Positions 50,843 to 60,457 of a stretch of 64,000 nucleotides of DNA are shown piece after piece. The position numbers and the translations under genes are program-made. The stretch's first letter is position 1; each line of letters starts with the position of its first letter. The stretch is from the NCBI RefSeq assembly GCF_900890425.1, contig NZ_CAAHFG010000001.1, positions 930,001 through 994,000 of the forward strand. The letters are read 5' to 3'. Source of the stretch: Pontiella desulfatans. Lineage in GTDB: Bacteria > Verrucomicrobiota > Kiritimatiellia > Kiritimatiellales > Pontiellaceae. The notes beneath the pieces are model-generated. The model did not search any database, was not told the origin of the DNA, and saw only the letters and a list, made by a program, of their open reading frames with translations.

Positions 50843-52303
50843 ATGACCTTCGCTTCAAAAGTTGCCTTGGCAGGCGCCGCGCTACTGCTCTCTTCGTTTG
50901 CCGCCACGGCCGGCCAACCCAATGTTGTTTTTGTGCTGTGCGACGATCTGGGCTATGGCGATGTGCAGTGCCTGAACCCGGAACGCGGGAAAATCCTTAC
51001 ACCGGGTATCGACCGGTTCGCAGCGGAAGGCATGGTGTTCACCGATGCGCATTCCGGTTCTTCGGTGTGCTCCCCAACGCGCTACGGGCTGATGACGGGG
51101 CGCTACAGCTGGCGCACCCACCTCCAAAGCGGGGTGGTCCAGGGGTTTGATCCGTGCCTGATTGCCGAGGATCGGCCAACGGTGGCGAGCTTCCTGAAGG
51201 CACAGGGATACCACACGGCGATCGTTGGCAAATGGCATCTTGATTTCCTGTATACCGACGCGGAAACGGGGGACGAGATCAAACGCGCAAAGAAAAAATC
51301 GCTGGCTCCGGTCGGAAGCAAAATTCCGGATGGCCCGGTGAGCCGTGGCTTTGATTTTTACCACGGGTTCCACCATGCGGGCGACATGAAGGGGGTGATC
51401 GAAAACGACACCGTGATCGAGCACGACGACGAGATCAACATGCTGCCGCGTTTGGAGCGGGTAGCGGTGGCCTATCTCGATGAACGCGCCAAAACCAAAG
51501 ACCAACCCTTCTTTCTCTATGTCCCGTTCGGCTCGCCGCACACCCCGATTCTTCCGACTGCGGAATGGCAGGGCAAAAGCGGGATCAATGCCTATGCCGA
51601 TTTCGTGATGCAGACCGATGCGGCCTTCGGTTCCATTCTGGATGCGCTGGAACGAAACGGCTTGAGCGAAAACACGCTTGTGATTTTCAGCAGCGACAAT
51701 GGCTGCTCCAAGGCGGCCAACTTCAACGCGCTGGAAAAGGCCGGGCACTATGCCAGTGCGCACCTGCGCGGATCCAAGGCGGATATCTGGGATGGCGGCC
51801 ACCGCGTTCCGTTCATTGTGCGCTGGCCGGGCAAGGTGGCCCCGGGCTCGACGAGCGACCAGCTGATCTGCCTGACCGATTTTTTTGCGACGCTGGGCGC
51901 CCTGACCGAAACCCCGCTGCCCGAAGGTGGTGCGGAGGACAGTGTTAGTTTCCTCCCCGCCTTGTCCGGGAAGCCGGTCGTGTCCTCCCGCGCCGGGGTG
52001 ATCCACCATTCGATCAGCGGACATTTCGCCTATCGCCAGGGGAAATGGAAACTGTGCCTGGCCAAGGCGTCCGGTGGCTGGACGGCCCCGAACGAAAAAA
52101 ATGCCCCGGCCGATGCACCAAAGATGCAGCTCTACGATTTGGAAAAGGATCCCGGCGAGACGACGAATCTATACGCAAGCCATCCGGAAGTGGTGGAGCG
52201 GTTGCTGAAGCAGTTGGAAGCGGACGTGCAGCAGGGGCGAAGCACGAAGGGCGTTCCCTCGAAGAATGATGTGGAAACGATCAAGCTATGGAAGACGAAA
52301 TGA
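50843..52303 (+). CDS. Type I sulfatase (Cys-type formylglycine motif)
   Basis: 486 residues with a signal peptide (VALAGAALLLSSFAATAG). QPNVVFVLCDDLGYGDVQCL is the sulfatase N-terminal metal region (Asp-Asp), C76-S-P-T-R80 in SSVCSPTRYGLMTGRYSWRT is the formylglycine motif of the Cys type, GYHTAIVGKWHLDF carries the active-site Lys-His, and VIFSSDNGCSKAANFN the second metal Asp-Asn. The C-terminus LYDLEKDPGETTNLYASHPE is typical. The enzyme would desulfate a glycan in the periplasm or outside; it needs a maturase (FGE or anSME), absent from this window. GGAG precedes the start. The 3' end overlaps the next sulfatase gene (ATGA). Confidence 0.92.
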   Translation: MTFASKVALAGAALLLSSFAATAGQPNVVFVLCDDLGYGDVQCLNPERGKILTPGIDRFAAEGMVFTDAHSGSSVCSPTRYGLMTGRYSWRTHLQSGVVQGFDPCLIAEDRPTVASFLKAQGYHTAIVGKWHLDFLYTDAETGDEIKRAKKKSLAPVGSKIPDGPVSRGFDFYHGFHHAGDMKGVIENDTVIEHDDEINMLPRLERVAVAYLDERAKTKDQPFFLYVPFGSPHTPILPTAEWQGKSGINAYADFVMQTDAAFGSILDALERNGLSENTLVIFSSDNGCSKAANFNALEKAGHYASAHLRGSKADIWDGGHRVPFIVRWPGKVAPGSTSDQLICLTDFFATLGALTETPLPEGGAEDSVSFLPALSGKPVVSSRAGVIHHSISGHFAYRQGKWKLCLAKASGGWTAPNEKNAPADAPKMQLYDLEKDPGETTNLYASHPEVVERLLKQLEADVQQGRSTKGVPSKNDVETIKLWKTK

Positions 52304-53847
52304 TTTGGAGGCGGAACGTGACGGCTCATTTGAAGGAAACGGTTTTGGCGGCTGGCCTCTTGGCCCTGGTGGGTTCCGCGTTTGCGGAACGGGCGAAGCC
52401 CAACGTGATCTTCATCAAGACCGACGACCAGCGGTTCGATTCGCTGGGCATGACAGGCCATCCCGTCACGAAGACGCCGCATATCGACCAGCTCGCGAAG
52501 GAGGGGGTCTTTTTCGAAAATGCCTTCATCACCAGCCCGATCTGCGGGCCGAGCCGGGCGAATTTCATGACGGGGCAGTGGGAGCGCAAGAACCGGCTGG
52601 GATTTTATTATACATCCAAAAATGCCATGGCGTATGAGGTGTTTGATAACAGCTGGCTCATGCGCCTGAAAGCCGCCGGCTACTTCACCGGCTACATCGG
52701 CAAGAACCATGTGACGGTGGGCGAGAATAAAGAAAAAAACCGCTACATGATGGAGAACATCGATTTCTGCTACATGCGCTCCGGCCATCTGGGCTTCGAC
52801 CTGCATAGCAAGAAGGAGTTCCAGAACCTCAAGAACTCCAGCCAGGTGGAAGGCCTCTATGAGGCCACCGAGGTTTTCATGCGTTCCGGCAAGGGGAAGG
52901 ACTATTTTTTCGAGAATGCGGATGCTTCGATGAAGGACTTTCTCCACCTGCGCGACCCCGCCCGCCCGTTCTGCCTTTCGATCAACTTCAACCTGCCGCA
53001 CGAAGCCAGCATCGGGGGGATGGGGAAGAAGGAGACGGATCCCGACATGTATCGGGAGCTCTACAACGAGGTGCGGGATCAACAGCCGCTGCCGATCAAC
53101 TATCCCAATCCCGTCTCGCTTCCGAAGGAGGTCTTCAGGCAGGACGAGTTGATGGGCTACTACCAGAACCTGAATGAGAAGAACCTCGTCGAGAAGAAAA
53201 CCCGCATGTCGCGCGCGGTGACGGCCATCGACAGCTTCGTCGGGAAACTCCGCGCCGACCTGGAGGCCTTGGGCGTGGCCGATAACACGATCCTGGTTTT
53301 GGCCTCGGACCACGGGTTGCTGCTGGGCGAACACGGGCTCGGCGGCAAAACCTTCCTATATGAGGAGTCGATCCGTATCCCGCTGGTTTTTTATTCCCCG
53401 CATTTTCCCGGAACCCTTCGCGGGAAAACCGTCAGCGAGCTGGTGGTGGGGCAGGATGTTCCGGCCACCATCCTGGAGCTGTGCCGTCTGCCGGTGCCCG
53501 ACACCTACCAGGGGCGGAGCATGGTGCCGCTGATGGCCGGCCAGAAAACCGAGTGGCGCAAGGAGGTATTCTGCGAAAACCTCTTCACCGACCAGGGCTA
53601 TCCGCGCATGGAAGCCGTGCGCGGAACCGAATGGAAATATATCCGTTATTTCTCGAAGGAGAACGACCGGAAACAATATTTGCCCGATGCGTCGATCAAC
53701 GGCGAAGAGCCGATCCATGAGGAGCTCTTCAATCTGAAGGACGATCCGCACGAGCTGCGGAACCTCGCGGCGAATCCCGAATATGCCAACGTGCTCAACG
53801 CCCATCGCAAGCGCTGCCAGGAGTTGGTCGTGGAGCTGGCCCAATAG
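52300..53847 (+). CDS. Type I sulfatase (Cys-type formylglycine motif), second copy
   Basis: 515 residues from ATG 52300, which overlaps the previous stop; an ATG at 52288 is possible. A signal-like stretch covers residues 10-30 (LKETVLAAGLLALVGSAFAE). KPNVIFIKTDDQRFDSLGMT is the metal-binding start, C82-G-P-S-R86 in ITSPICGPSRANFMTGQWER the formylglycine motif, GYIGKNHVTV the Lys-His region, and VLASDHGLLLGEHGLGGKTF the second metal site. It is not a close copy of the preceding enzyme, so the two probably act on different sulfate positions. The unit ends here; no clear terminator follows, and the convergent response regulator begins after a repeat copy. Confidence 0.92.
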   Translation: MIWRRNVTAHLKETVLAAGLLALVGSAFAERAKPNVIFIKTDDQRFDSLGMTGHPVTKTPHIDQLAKEGVFFENAFITSPICGPSRANFMTGQWERKNRLGFYYTSKNAMAYEVFDNSWLMRLKAAGYFTGYIGKNHVTVGENKEKNRYMMENIDFCYMRSGHLGFDLHSKKEFQNLKNSSQVEGLYEATEVFMRSGKGKDYFFENADASMKDFLHLRDPARPFCLSINFNLPHEASIGGMGKKETDPDMYRELYNEVRDQQPLPINYPNPVSLPKEVFRQDELMGYYQNLNEKNLVEKKTRMSRAVTAIDSFVGKLRADLEALGVADNTILVLASDHGLLLGEHGLGGKTFLYEESIRIPLVFYSPHFPGTLRGKTVSELVVGQDVPATILELCRLPVPDTYQGRSMVPLMAGQKTEWRKEVFCENLFTDQGYPRMEAVRGTEWKYIRYFSKENDRKQYLPDASINGEEPIHEELFNLKDDPHELRNLAANPEYANVLNAHRKRCQELVVELAQ

Positions 53848-53943
53848 GCGCGCCGGTGCCGTATACCGCATTAAACTGATTCGTTTTATTTCACAGAACC
53901 ATTGATGTCAGGACGATTTGGCAGTTGAAGGTCATGGTTTAAA

Positions 53944-54001
53944 CGATAGTCCAGTTATCAATCGTCCTGTAAATCCCCTTGGTTGTGAGTAGACCGCACC
54001 G
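53944..54001 (-). repeat. Dispersed intergenic repeat, copy 4
   Basis: Read on the - strand: GGTGCGGTCTAC, then ATTTACAGGACGATTGATAA and CTGGACTATCG, matching the unit at 47795 and 48118-48259. A partial extra piece, TCAGGACGATTT, is at 53909-53920. It lies between the sulfatase and response regulator stops. Confidence 0.6.
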
Positions 54002-54040
54002 GACTCTCTGAAGTGAGAGTCTCTTCTGGTTAGTTGCTTG

Positions 54041-54706
54041 TCAGTCGTCTTTCGGGAAGAGGCCGAGGCGGTGGGCGCGGTTGACGGCGGCGGGGGCGTT
54101 GGGGACTTCGAGCTTTTCATAGATGTGCCGGATGTGGGTGGCCACGGTGAACGTGCTGATGCCGAGCTGGTCGGCGATCTCCTTTTTCTGAAGCCCGTCG
54201 CCGAGCAGCTTGAGTGTTTCGAGTTCACGCTCAGAGAGCAGATCGCCCTTTTGGTTCTGCGAAAGTTTGGTCTTCAGCTTGTTTAGGATGAAACACGCCA
54301 CGGCCGGGGAGAGCGAAGAGCCTCCTTCCACCACGGTTTTGATGCCGTCCTTGATCTGTTGCACGGTGGCCGATTTGAGCAGGTAGCCCTTGGCGCCGAG
54401 CGATATGGCTTTCAGGACGTCGGCTTCGTTGTCCGACTGGGTCAGCACGATGATGCTGGAGTCGGGAACGGCCTTCGCAAAGTGGGGCAGCGCTTCGAGG
54501 CCAGACATGCCCGGAAGGTTAAGATCGAGCAAGATCAGGTCGGGCACGTTGCGGGTCGACATGTCCTGGAGGCTGCGCAACGCGCGTTCGGCGGTGCCGG
54601 ATTGGTTAACCAGTTCCAGCCCATCGTCCCGTTTGAGTGCGATTTCGATCACGCGGCGGTATTCGGGATTATCCTCGACCAGCATGATTTTTATTTTGCG
54701 GTTCAT
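54041..54706 (-). CDS. NarL/LuxR-type response regulator
   Basis: 221 residues. The receiver domain (1-120) has the acidic pocket in MLVEDNPEYR, the phosphorylated Asp61 in LILLDLNLPGMSG, the Thr region IIVLTQSDN and the Lys of GYLLKSATVQQ. A linker is followed by a LuxR-type helix-turn-helix: SERELETLKLLGDGLQKKEI with ADQLGISTFTVATHIRHIYE and KLEV. It would be phosphorylated by the histidine kinase encoded 115 bases upstream on the same strand and bind promoters as a dimer. The nearby GH95-sulfatase unit and the secreted-protein genes are the obvious candidate targets. The 115-base gap holds short ACACGAAG-type repeats. Confidence 0.9.
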   Translation of the reverse strand: MNRKIKIMLVEDNPEYRRVIEIALKRDDGLELVNQSGTAERALRSLQDMSTRNVPDLILLDLNLPGMSGLEALPHFAKAVPDSSIIVLTQSDNEADVLKAISLGAKGYLLKSATVQQIKDGIKTVVEGGSSLSPAVACFILNKLKTKLSQNQKGDLLSERELETLKLLGDGLQKKEIADQLGISTFTVATHIRHIYEKLEVPNAPAAVNRAHRLGLFPKDD

Positions 54707-54821
54707 AATCCTTCTTCCTTCAGGAGTGGTGATTTTTTAACACGAAGACTCGAAGGACACGAAGGCTCTCAAAGCTCTTCTTGGAGGTTCTTCGTGTACT
54801 TGGTGCCTTTGTGGTTGATTT

Positions 54822-56765
54822 TCAATTCCTGAACCTGAATTTTATCGGTTTTAGTTTTAGGGCAATGCAGGTGCCGCCCGATTCCGATGTTGATGTGGTT
54901 ACATGGCCACCCAACAGGCGGGCGCGGCGTTTCAATGACGAGGGGATATCCCCCTCAAGGCCAAGCCCGTTGTCGGTGATGGTTAAATGGATTGCCTCCC
55001 GGTTCGCGTTCAGTTCAATGGCAACTTTTGTGGCGCCGGAATGGCGGCTGATGTTGACGAGGCTTTCCTTGTAGAACAGGAAAAGGTCGGCCTTGGTGCG
55101 CGGCTTAAGCTTTTCCAGCATCGCTTCGCCTTCGATGGAAATCGTGTATTCAACATCGGCCATGATGCGGCGGGCGGTGCGCCGCATGTCGTCGGGCAGT
55201 TTGCCGAAGATGTCGGCCTGCTGCATGTCGGCGCAATGGCGCGCGGCGGCGCCGCTGCGTTCGGTGAGCGCGCGGATTTCATCGACGGTTTCAATGAGCT
55301 CGTCGGGCGAATGCACGGCATCCTTGGCCAGGTCGCCGAGGAGGCCGATGGCGTGGAGGTTGGCGCCGAGTTCGTCGTGCAGGTCGGCGGCGAAGCGCTC
55401 GCGGATACGGGCGATCTGGTGGAGCCGGAGCATGCGGTCGATGAGGATGGTGAAGGCGACGGCGGCGACGAGCAGGGCGGCCAACCAGCTCATCCGATGC
55501 AAGGTGGCTTTTTGCCGCGCATACCGGAGATTCAACTGCTCAACCACGAGCGGGCGCTCGGTTTCAAGGGCATGCCGCCGGGCCAGTTCGTTCAGCCAGT
55601 CTCGGACGGGCAGGATGTTGCCATAGAAGTTGCGGCCATCCGTTAGCGCGGAAAGCGCCCGGCCTCTGGGTGGCAGGTCGTTCTTGACGGTTTTGCCCAG
55701 CGCCACGTTCCGGCCCTTGGAAAAAAGCTCGATTTCGGCAAAGCCGATGCGGGAGGTGTTGGATGCAGGATCCAGGGTGTTGGGGGTTGCATCGAAAATC
55801 CGGATATGGCGGCAGGGGGTTTCGGGGATGCGCCACATCATGATCGGCCCCGTGTCGTTGACGCTTTCCTGCCGGGTTTCGAGCAGAGGGATTGCGTCCG
55901 AAAAGTCGGGCTGGTTGGCGCCCTCGATGCGCAGGTTTTTGGGAATGCCCAGGTCGCCGGCAAAGGCCTGGGGAACGGTGTCGCTCTGCTCCAGTGCGTG
56001 CAGGTGGATGCGGGAGAGGGGAACGGATTCCCCCAGATCGAGCGCCAGTACCGGCTGTTTGCCGGACGGGCTGGCATAGGCGACGCTTTGGAGGCCTTGG
56101 GCGGCATCCATCAGATAGGGCGTATGTCCATCGACAAGATAGCGGACATTCCATGCGCTGTCGGCTCGTTCCGGGTGGTTGGAGGAAACCTTGACCGGTT
56201 GGCGCAGTGCCATGTTTTCCCCGCCGCTGAAGAGCAGGACTTCCGAGAGCTGGAACACATGTTTTCCGTCAAAAGCGCGTTGGGAGAGGCGGGTCGCTTC
56301 GATCCGGATCCATGATGCCAGGATGCCCTTGGCAGGAATGACCAAGGGAGCCTCGCGAGGCAGGATGCCGTCGGCGGAGCGGTATTCCCCAAGCACGGTT
56401 CCGGAGAGATGGTCGGCGGTTCCGGCTAGAATGCGAAATTCATCGGGAAAGCCGTCCGCCTGGAATCCTTCCTGTGTATCGCGCCGTATGGTAGGCACTA
56501 GCACGATTTCGTCGAGCGGGGTTTCCTGGTCCAGTTGGATTTCAATCCACTCGGTCTGGTTGGCGGTTTCGTGCGGGATGGAGCGGAAGCCAATGGAGCC
56601 GATGCCGCTGCGCAGGCTGTAGTGGGCCAGCTGCCCGAGCTCGGCATCGATCTCCACGAGCCGCTGTTCGAGCTGGCTCAGGGAGCGTGTTGCAAGCGGG
56701 GTGGCCCTGCCCGGAAGGATTCCGGCCAGCAGGGCTGCGATGCAAATGGTGAATATTCTGCACAT
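54822..56765 (-). CDS. HisKA_3-type sensor histidine kinase with two discoidin-like periplasmic repeats
   Basis: 647 residues. A signal or first span (ICIAALLAGILPGRAT) is followed by about 400 residues outside: two F5/8-type C (discoidin-like) regions, about 45-180 (WIEIQLDQETPLDEIVLVPT; FPDEFRILAGTADHLSG) and 185-350 (NMALRQPVKVSSNHPERADS; VLALDLGESVPLSRIHLHAL). A membrane span at 425-442 leads to RIRERFAADLHDELGANLHA with H463 as the phosphorylated His, the HisKA_3 H-box, and an HATPase end (FLFYKESLVNISRHSGATKV, ITDNGLGLEG). Discoidin domains often bind glycans, so the kinase may sense carbohydrate and act through the adjacent response regulator. Confidence 0.85.
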   Translation of the reverse strand: MCRIFTICIAALLAGILPGRATPLATRSLSQLEQRLVEIDAELGQLAHYSLRSGIGSIGFRSIPHETANQTEWIEIQLDQETPLDEIVLVPTIRRDTQEGFQADGFPDEFRILAGTADHLSGTVLGEYRSADGILPREAPLVIPAKGILASWIRIEATRLSQRAFDGKHVFQLSEVLLFSGGENMALRQPVKVSSNHPERADSAWNVRYLVDGHTPYLMDAAQGLQSVAYASPSGKQPVLALDLGESVPLSRIHLHALEQSDTVPQAFAGDLGIPKNLRIEGANQPDFSDAIPLLETRQESVNDTGPIMMWRIPETPCRHIRIFDATPNTLDPASNTSRIGFAEIELFSKGRNVALGKTVKNDLPPRGRALSALTDGRNFYGNILPVRDWLNELARRHALETERPLVVEQLNLRYARQKATLHRMSWLAALLVAAVAFTILIDRMLRLHQIARIRERFAADLHDELGANLHAIGLLGDLAKDAVHSPDELIETVDEIRALTERSGAAARHCADMQQADIFGKLPDDMRRTARRIMADVEYTISIEGEAMLEKLKPRTKADLFLFYKESLVNISRHSGATKVAIELNANREAIHLTITDNGLGLEGDIPSSLKRRARLLGGHVTTSTSESGGTCIALKLKPIKFRFRN

Positions 56766-56973
56766 GTTTACATTGTATCACGGTTTAACAGGCCGCCTAA
56801 AGGCGGAACTACAAACCTCTTCTTCCAATCTCAGGAAATAATGCAATGCGGGGGCTGCGGTGGGCATCCCGCATACGTGCGATAGACAAATTTGCAAGGG
56901 GGGGTATATTGGATAGTGAATCGGGGAAGGCGATGGCCGGCCCCACGGGAGAAATCAACGGAAACGGAGGAAT

Positions 56974-59526
56974 ATGATGAAGAGGAACATCACAAAACTA
57001 TTCGCGGTTTGCATGCTGGCGGCGGTCGGCGCGCAGGGAACGGCCATTAATTGGGTCGGTGGCGGTATCGACACGGAATGGGATAATGTTGATAACTGGG
57101 CGACTGACTATGTTCCCGGCAATAATACGAATGGCGTAGCCGATCGAGGCGATTTTTTCTCTAGTGCCGACATCGGGACGGTTAGTTCGGCGGTTACTTC
57201 ATCCAACAAAGTGGATATCATGATGCGGAATAATGGAAAGCTAACCATTAGCGCCGATATGGACTCCCTCCGCAACATCGATATTGGAATAAACGGTGGA
57301 ACGTCCGGTTTCGGAACGTTTATTAAGCAGGATGCCGGCACGGTGAGTGCCAGTCAAGTGACACTCGGTACGGTGGCGGCAAATGGCGGGTTGTATGCAA
57401 TTTCAGGAACCGGAGCGCTGGTGCTGCTTAACGATTTAACGGTCGGACAGTCCGGAAAATTTTCCATTGCCGGCAGCGATGCGTCGGTCACCGTGGGCAA
57501 TGGCTCGGATGAAGACCTCACGATGTTGACCACGGCCACCCTGGAATTCATCCTGGATACCGACGGGGTCGGAACCATTGATGTTAAAGACGCATTGATC
57601 GTCGATCCGAGCAACTCCGTCTTAATCGTCGATGTTTCCGCCTATACGGGCGACGAAACACAGATTGACCTGGTGACGTTCGGCACCAACGATACGCAGT
57701 TTGCCACGAGCAACATCACGGTTTCCGGAGAGGGCAGGTTCCAGAGCTGGTCGGTCGGTTACGATGCCGACAGCATGTACATCGACCTCGTTCCATATGG
57801 CGCAGGTGAAACCGTGCTGCTCGGCCAGGATGATTTTGACGGAACAACGGCCTATTTGACCAAGGTAAATTCTTCTTCGGAAAACAGTGCCAACCTGGTT
57901 TGGAGCTCCGTAAACCGCGATACCGTTGCCGCTGCAGTTGTCATTGACACAAGTGTGGAAGCCGGCGGGGTTATAGCCACGAACGCAATGGATGTGTACG
58001 GTTTTCTGGGAACGAATAAAACGGACAAGGTTTTCGCGATGCTTCGCGCCGGACTGAGCGGGACGCGAACCCTGACCTATACCTTCAATGTTGCCGGATA
58101 CAACAACTTAAATCTGGCGACAGATTGGGCGATGTCAGGTAGTGGAAGTACCCCCAATATTAAAATGGCGTATTCCTTCGACGGAGGTGCGGCCGTGACC
58201 AACCTGGCAGTGGGCTCATCAGGGGTGGACTGGATCCAGATCATGGATGATGGCCGCTCGGTAACCAATGCCAACAGCGGTACGATCACGGTGAATGGAG
58301 TCGGCGCAGGCACGCTTTCCGAGGTGTTCAAGACCTATACGCCCACCATCTCCGGCACAGGATCGGTGTTGACCGTAACCGTAAGCATGGCTTCGCAGGT
58401 TAATTTCCAGACTTATGGCCTGGATAACCTGAAGCTCTACGGCGATGTGGCTCCCAAGCCGGGCGACACCCTGGCCATCGGAAGAGATAACTTTGACGAT
58501 GCGGGAATCTATGCCAGCCGTTCGATTGTCGCAGGAATAAACTCGGCTCCCGGAGTGACCTGGGCGATTGTCAGCCGTGATAATATCGAGTATCCGGGAA
58601 TGATTGATACGTCCGTGGAAGCAGGCGGAGTCGTGGATACGAACGCAACCGATACGCTTGGGTTCCTTGGTACCAACAAGACGGACAATATTTTTGGGAT
58701 GTATCGTGCCGGAACATCAGCAAGGTCGTTGACCTACACCTTCGATATCACGGATTATGAAGATCTCAACCTGCTGGTGGATTGGGCGACATCGGGCGCC
58801 TATAACGGCAGCAAAGATGTCTCCATGTCCTACTCCATCGATGGGGGAGCCACGAATACGATTCTCGACCTCGGGTTTTCCGGCTCCGGCTGGGATGAAA
58901 CCATGGATAACGGCACCGTTTTATCGCGAGCCAGCGGTTTCGGTGTTTCTGTGAATGGCGTGGTCACCAACAGCCTGACGGATGAATTCCAGACCTATAA
59001 CCCGGCCATCGCCGGAACGGGCTCCAACCTCACGCTGATTATCGTTATGGAGTCGAGTGTCGGCGGTTTTGGCGGCATGGGCATGGATAACCTTGAGTTG
59101 ATCGGAACGCTCTCCGGGCCTCCTGCACCTGTGGTGGGATATGACACCTGGGCGGCCGGCTATGGCCTGGAGGGCGACGATGCGTTGCCTGGAGCCGACG
59201 TTGAACCGGACGGACTCGACAACCTGATGGAATATGCCCTTGGCGGAGACCCGAACGTCGATGATGCGGCAGCAGTCGCTCCAGCCGCCTACATCATGGA
59301 TGACGGTGGAACGGACTGGTTCTACCACGTCTACGACCAGCGGGTGGATGATGCCGCCTTGACCTTCTCCCTGGGGGCAACGGACAACCTGGTCGGCACC
59401 CCGGCGGACACCAACGACGTTTCGTTTGTCGGCCAGTCGGATGAAGTTGATGGCTTCCGGACGCAGACCAACCGCACCGAGATGACCACCGATGCGAAGT
59501 TTATTTCGCTGAAGGTCGAGAAATAG
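56974..59526 (+). CDS. Secreted beta-rich protein with two copies of a shared ~210-residue domain
   Basis: 850 residues with a signal peptide (ITKLFAVCMLAAVGAQGTA) and CGGAGGAAT upstream. INWVGGGIDTEWDNVDNWAT begins an N-terminal beta-solenoid region of the autotransporter-repeat kind (residues 22-270). Then come two copies of a domain (about 57817-58443 and 58471-59109) with the pattern DNFDDAGIYASRSI, DTSVEAGGVV, DTLGFLGTNKTDNIFGMYRA, TFDITDYEDLNLLVDW, MSYSIDGGA and a closing GGFGGMGMDNLELIGT. The end has DGLDNLMEYALGGDPNVDDA, a motif common in PVC secreted proteins. The last 90 residues have no PEP-CTERM anchor. The same domain recurs in the next two genes; I do not recognise its family. 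Confidence 0.75.
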   Translation: MMKRNITKLFAVCMLAAVGAQGTAINWVGGGIDTEWDNVDNWATDYVPGNNTNGVADRGDFFSSADIGTVSSAVTSSNKVDIMMRNNGKLTISADMDSLRNIDIGINGGTSGFGTFIKQDAGTVSASQVTLGTVAANGGLYAISGTGALVLLNDLTVGQSGKFSIAGSDASVTVGNGSDEDLTMLTTATLEFILDTDGVGTIDVKDALIVDPSNSVLIVDVSAYTGDETQIDLVTFGTNDTQFATSNITVSGEGRFQSWSVGYDADSMYIDLVPYGAGETVLLGQDDFDGTTAYLTKVNSSSENSANLVWSSVNRDTVAAAVVIDTSVEAGGVIATNAMDVYGFLGTNKTDKVFAMLRAGLSGTRTLTYTFNVAGYNNLNLATDWAMSGSGSTPNIKMAYSFDGGAAVTNLAVGSSGVDWIQIMDDGRSVTNANSGTITVNGVGAGTLSEVFKTYTPTISGTGSVLTVTVSMASQVNFQTYGLDNLKLYGDVAPKPGDTLAIGRDNFDDAGIYASRSIVAGINSAPGVTWAIVSRDNIEYPGMIDTSVEAGGVVDTNATDTLGFLGTNKTDNIFGMYRAGTSARSLTYTFDITDYEDLNLLVDWATSGAYNGSKDVSMSYSIDGGATNTILDLGFSGSGWDETMDNGTVLSRASGFGVSVNGVVTNSLTDEFQTYNPAIAGTGSNLTLIIVMESSVGGFGGMGMDNLELIGTLSGPPAPVVGYDTWAAGYGLEGDDALPGADVEPDGLDNLMEYALGGDPNVDDAAAVAPAAYIMDDGGTDWFYHVYDQRVDDAALTFSLGATDNLVGTPADTNDVSFVGQSDEVDGFRTQTNRTEMTTDAKFISLKVEK

Positions 59527-59549
59527 CCGCGGGATAGAGCCGAGGCCAA

Positions 59550-59587
59550 CCATGCCTGCGCCTTTGCGCAGGCATGGCTCTGTTTTT
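59550..59587 (+). terminator. Intrinsic terminator after the first shared-domain gene
   Basis: A 12-bp stem (CCATGCCTGCGC / GCGCAGGCATGG, 59550-59561 and 59566-59577) with loop CTTT is followed by CTCTG and five T residues. It lies about 24 bases after the stop and before the ribosome binding site of the PEP-CTERM gene, so the two genes may be separate transcripts or partly read through. Confidence 0.75.
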
Positions 59588-59603
59588 GAAAAGGAGAAAT
59601 GAA

Positions 59604-60377
59604 ATGACGAAAATGAGATATGCAATGCTCGTTGCTTTGCTGGCAATAGGATCTGTCCATGCAGATGTGATTGGTTCGGACAATTTTGATGATGCGGGAA
59701 CCTATGTGAACCGGACAATTACTGGAGGTAATAACTCTGCAAACATCACTTTTAACATTGTCAGCCGTGCAAACGTAAACAATGCGGCGATGATTGATAC
59801 CTCCGTGGCGGCCGGGGGGAACATTGCTTACAATGCGTCAGATACGCTGGGCTTTTTGGGAACGAACAAAACGGACAACGTTTTCGGGATGTACCGCGCT
59901 GGTGCGGCCAAAACGCTGGTCTACACGTTCAATATCTCGAACTACACCAACTTGAATGTGGCGATGGATTGGGCCATTTCAGGTGATATTGCCGATAAAA
60001 ACACCTCAATGAGTTACTCCATCGATGGGGCCGCTGCCACCACGGTTTTCGATATCGGCACCTCGGGCGCTAACTGGAACGAGACCATGGATAATGGAAC
60101 CGTCCTTGACCGAAACCGCAGGGGAACAGTATTGGTGAACGGTGTATCTGCAACGAGCCTGACCGATGAGTTTCAAACCTACAATCCCGTACTCGATGGA
60201 TCCGGATCGGTGCTGACCCTGACCTTCATTATGAATGACACGGTCGGCGGTTATGGCGGCATAGGACTGGATAATTTGGTTCTGAACGGCACGGTCATCC
60301 CGGAACCGGCCACGCTCGGTTTGATCGCAGCCTTTGGCGGCGGAATCTTGTTTATCCGGCGCTTATTGCAGATCTAA
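59604..60377 (+). CDS. PEP-CTERM protein with one shared ~210-residue domain
   Basis: 257 residues from ATG 59604 (AAGGAG upstream); TTG-type upstream starts add an unrelated head. A signal peptide (MRYAMLVALLAIGSVHA) is followed by one copy of the domain present in both neighbours: SDNFDDAGTYVNRTI, DTSVAAGGNI, DTLGFLGTNKTDNVFGMYRA, AMDWAISGDIADKNTSMSYS, WNETMDNGTVLDRNRRGTVL and GGYGGIGLDNLVLNGT. The C-terminus VIPEPATLGLIAAFGGGILF with IRRLLQI is a PEP-CTERM sorting signal (PEP, hydrophobic span, basic end), so it is processed by an exosortase; none is in the window. A terminator follows at 60414. The protein is small, in effect one domain plus an anchor. Confidence 0.85.
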   Translation: MTKMRYAMLVALLAIGSVHADVIGSDNFDDAGTYVNRTITGGNNSANITFNIVSRANVNNAAMIDTSVAAGGNIAYNASDTLGFLGTNKTDNVFGMYRAGAAKTLVYTFNISNYTNLNVAMDWAISGDIADKNTSMSYSIDGAAATTVFDIGTSGANWNETMDNGTVLDRNRRGTVLVNGVSATSLTDEFQTYNPVLDGSGSVLTLTFIMNDTVGGYGGIGLDNLVLNGTVIPEPATLGLIAAFGGGILFIRRLLQI

Positions 60378-60413
60378 CGCGCGGGCCCCGTTGGGGTTCT
60401 TAAAAGTTTATAG

Positions 60414-60443
60414 CCATGCCGTTGTGGCATGGTTATTTTTTTT
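60414..60443 (+). terminator. Intrinsic terminator after the PEP-CTERM gene
   Basis: Arms CCATGCC and GGCATGG (60414-60420 and 60426-60432) with loop GTTGT are followed by TTATTTTTTTT. The stem uses the same CCATGCC core as the terminator at 59550. The next gene's GGAGGG ribosome binding site follows within ten bases. Confidence 0.75.
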
Positions 60444-60457
60444 AAATGGAGGGAACA

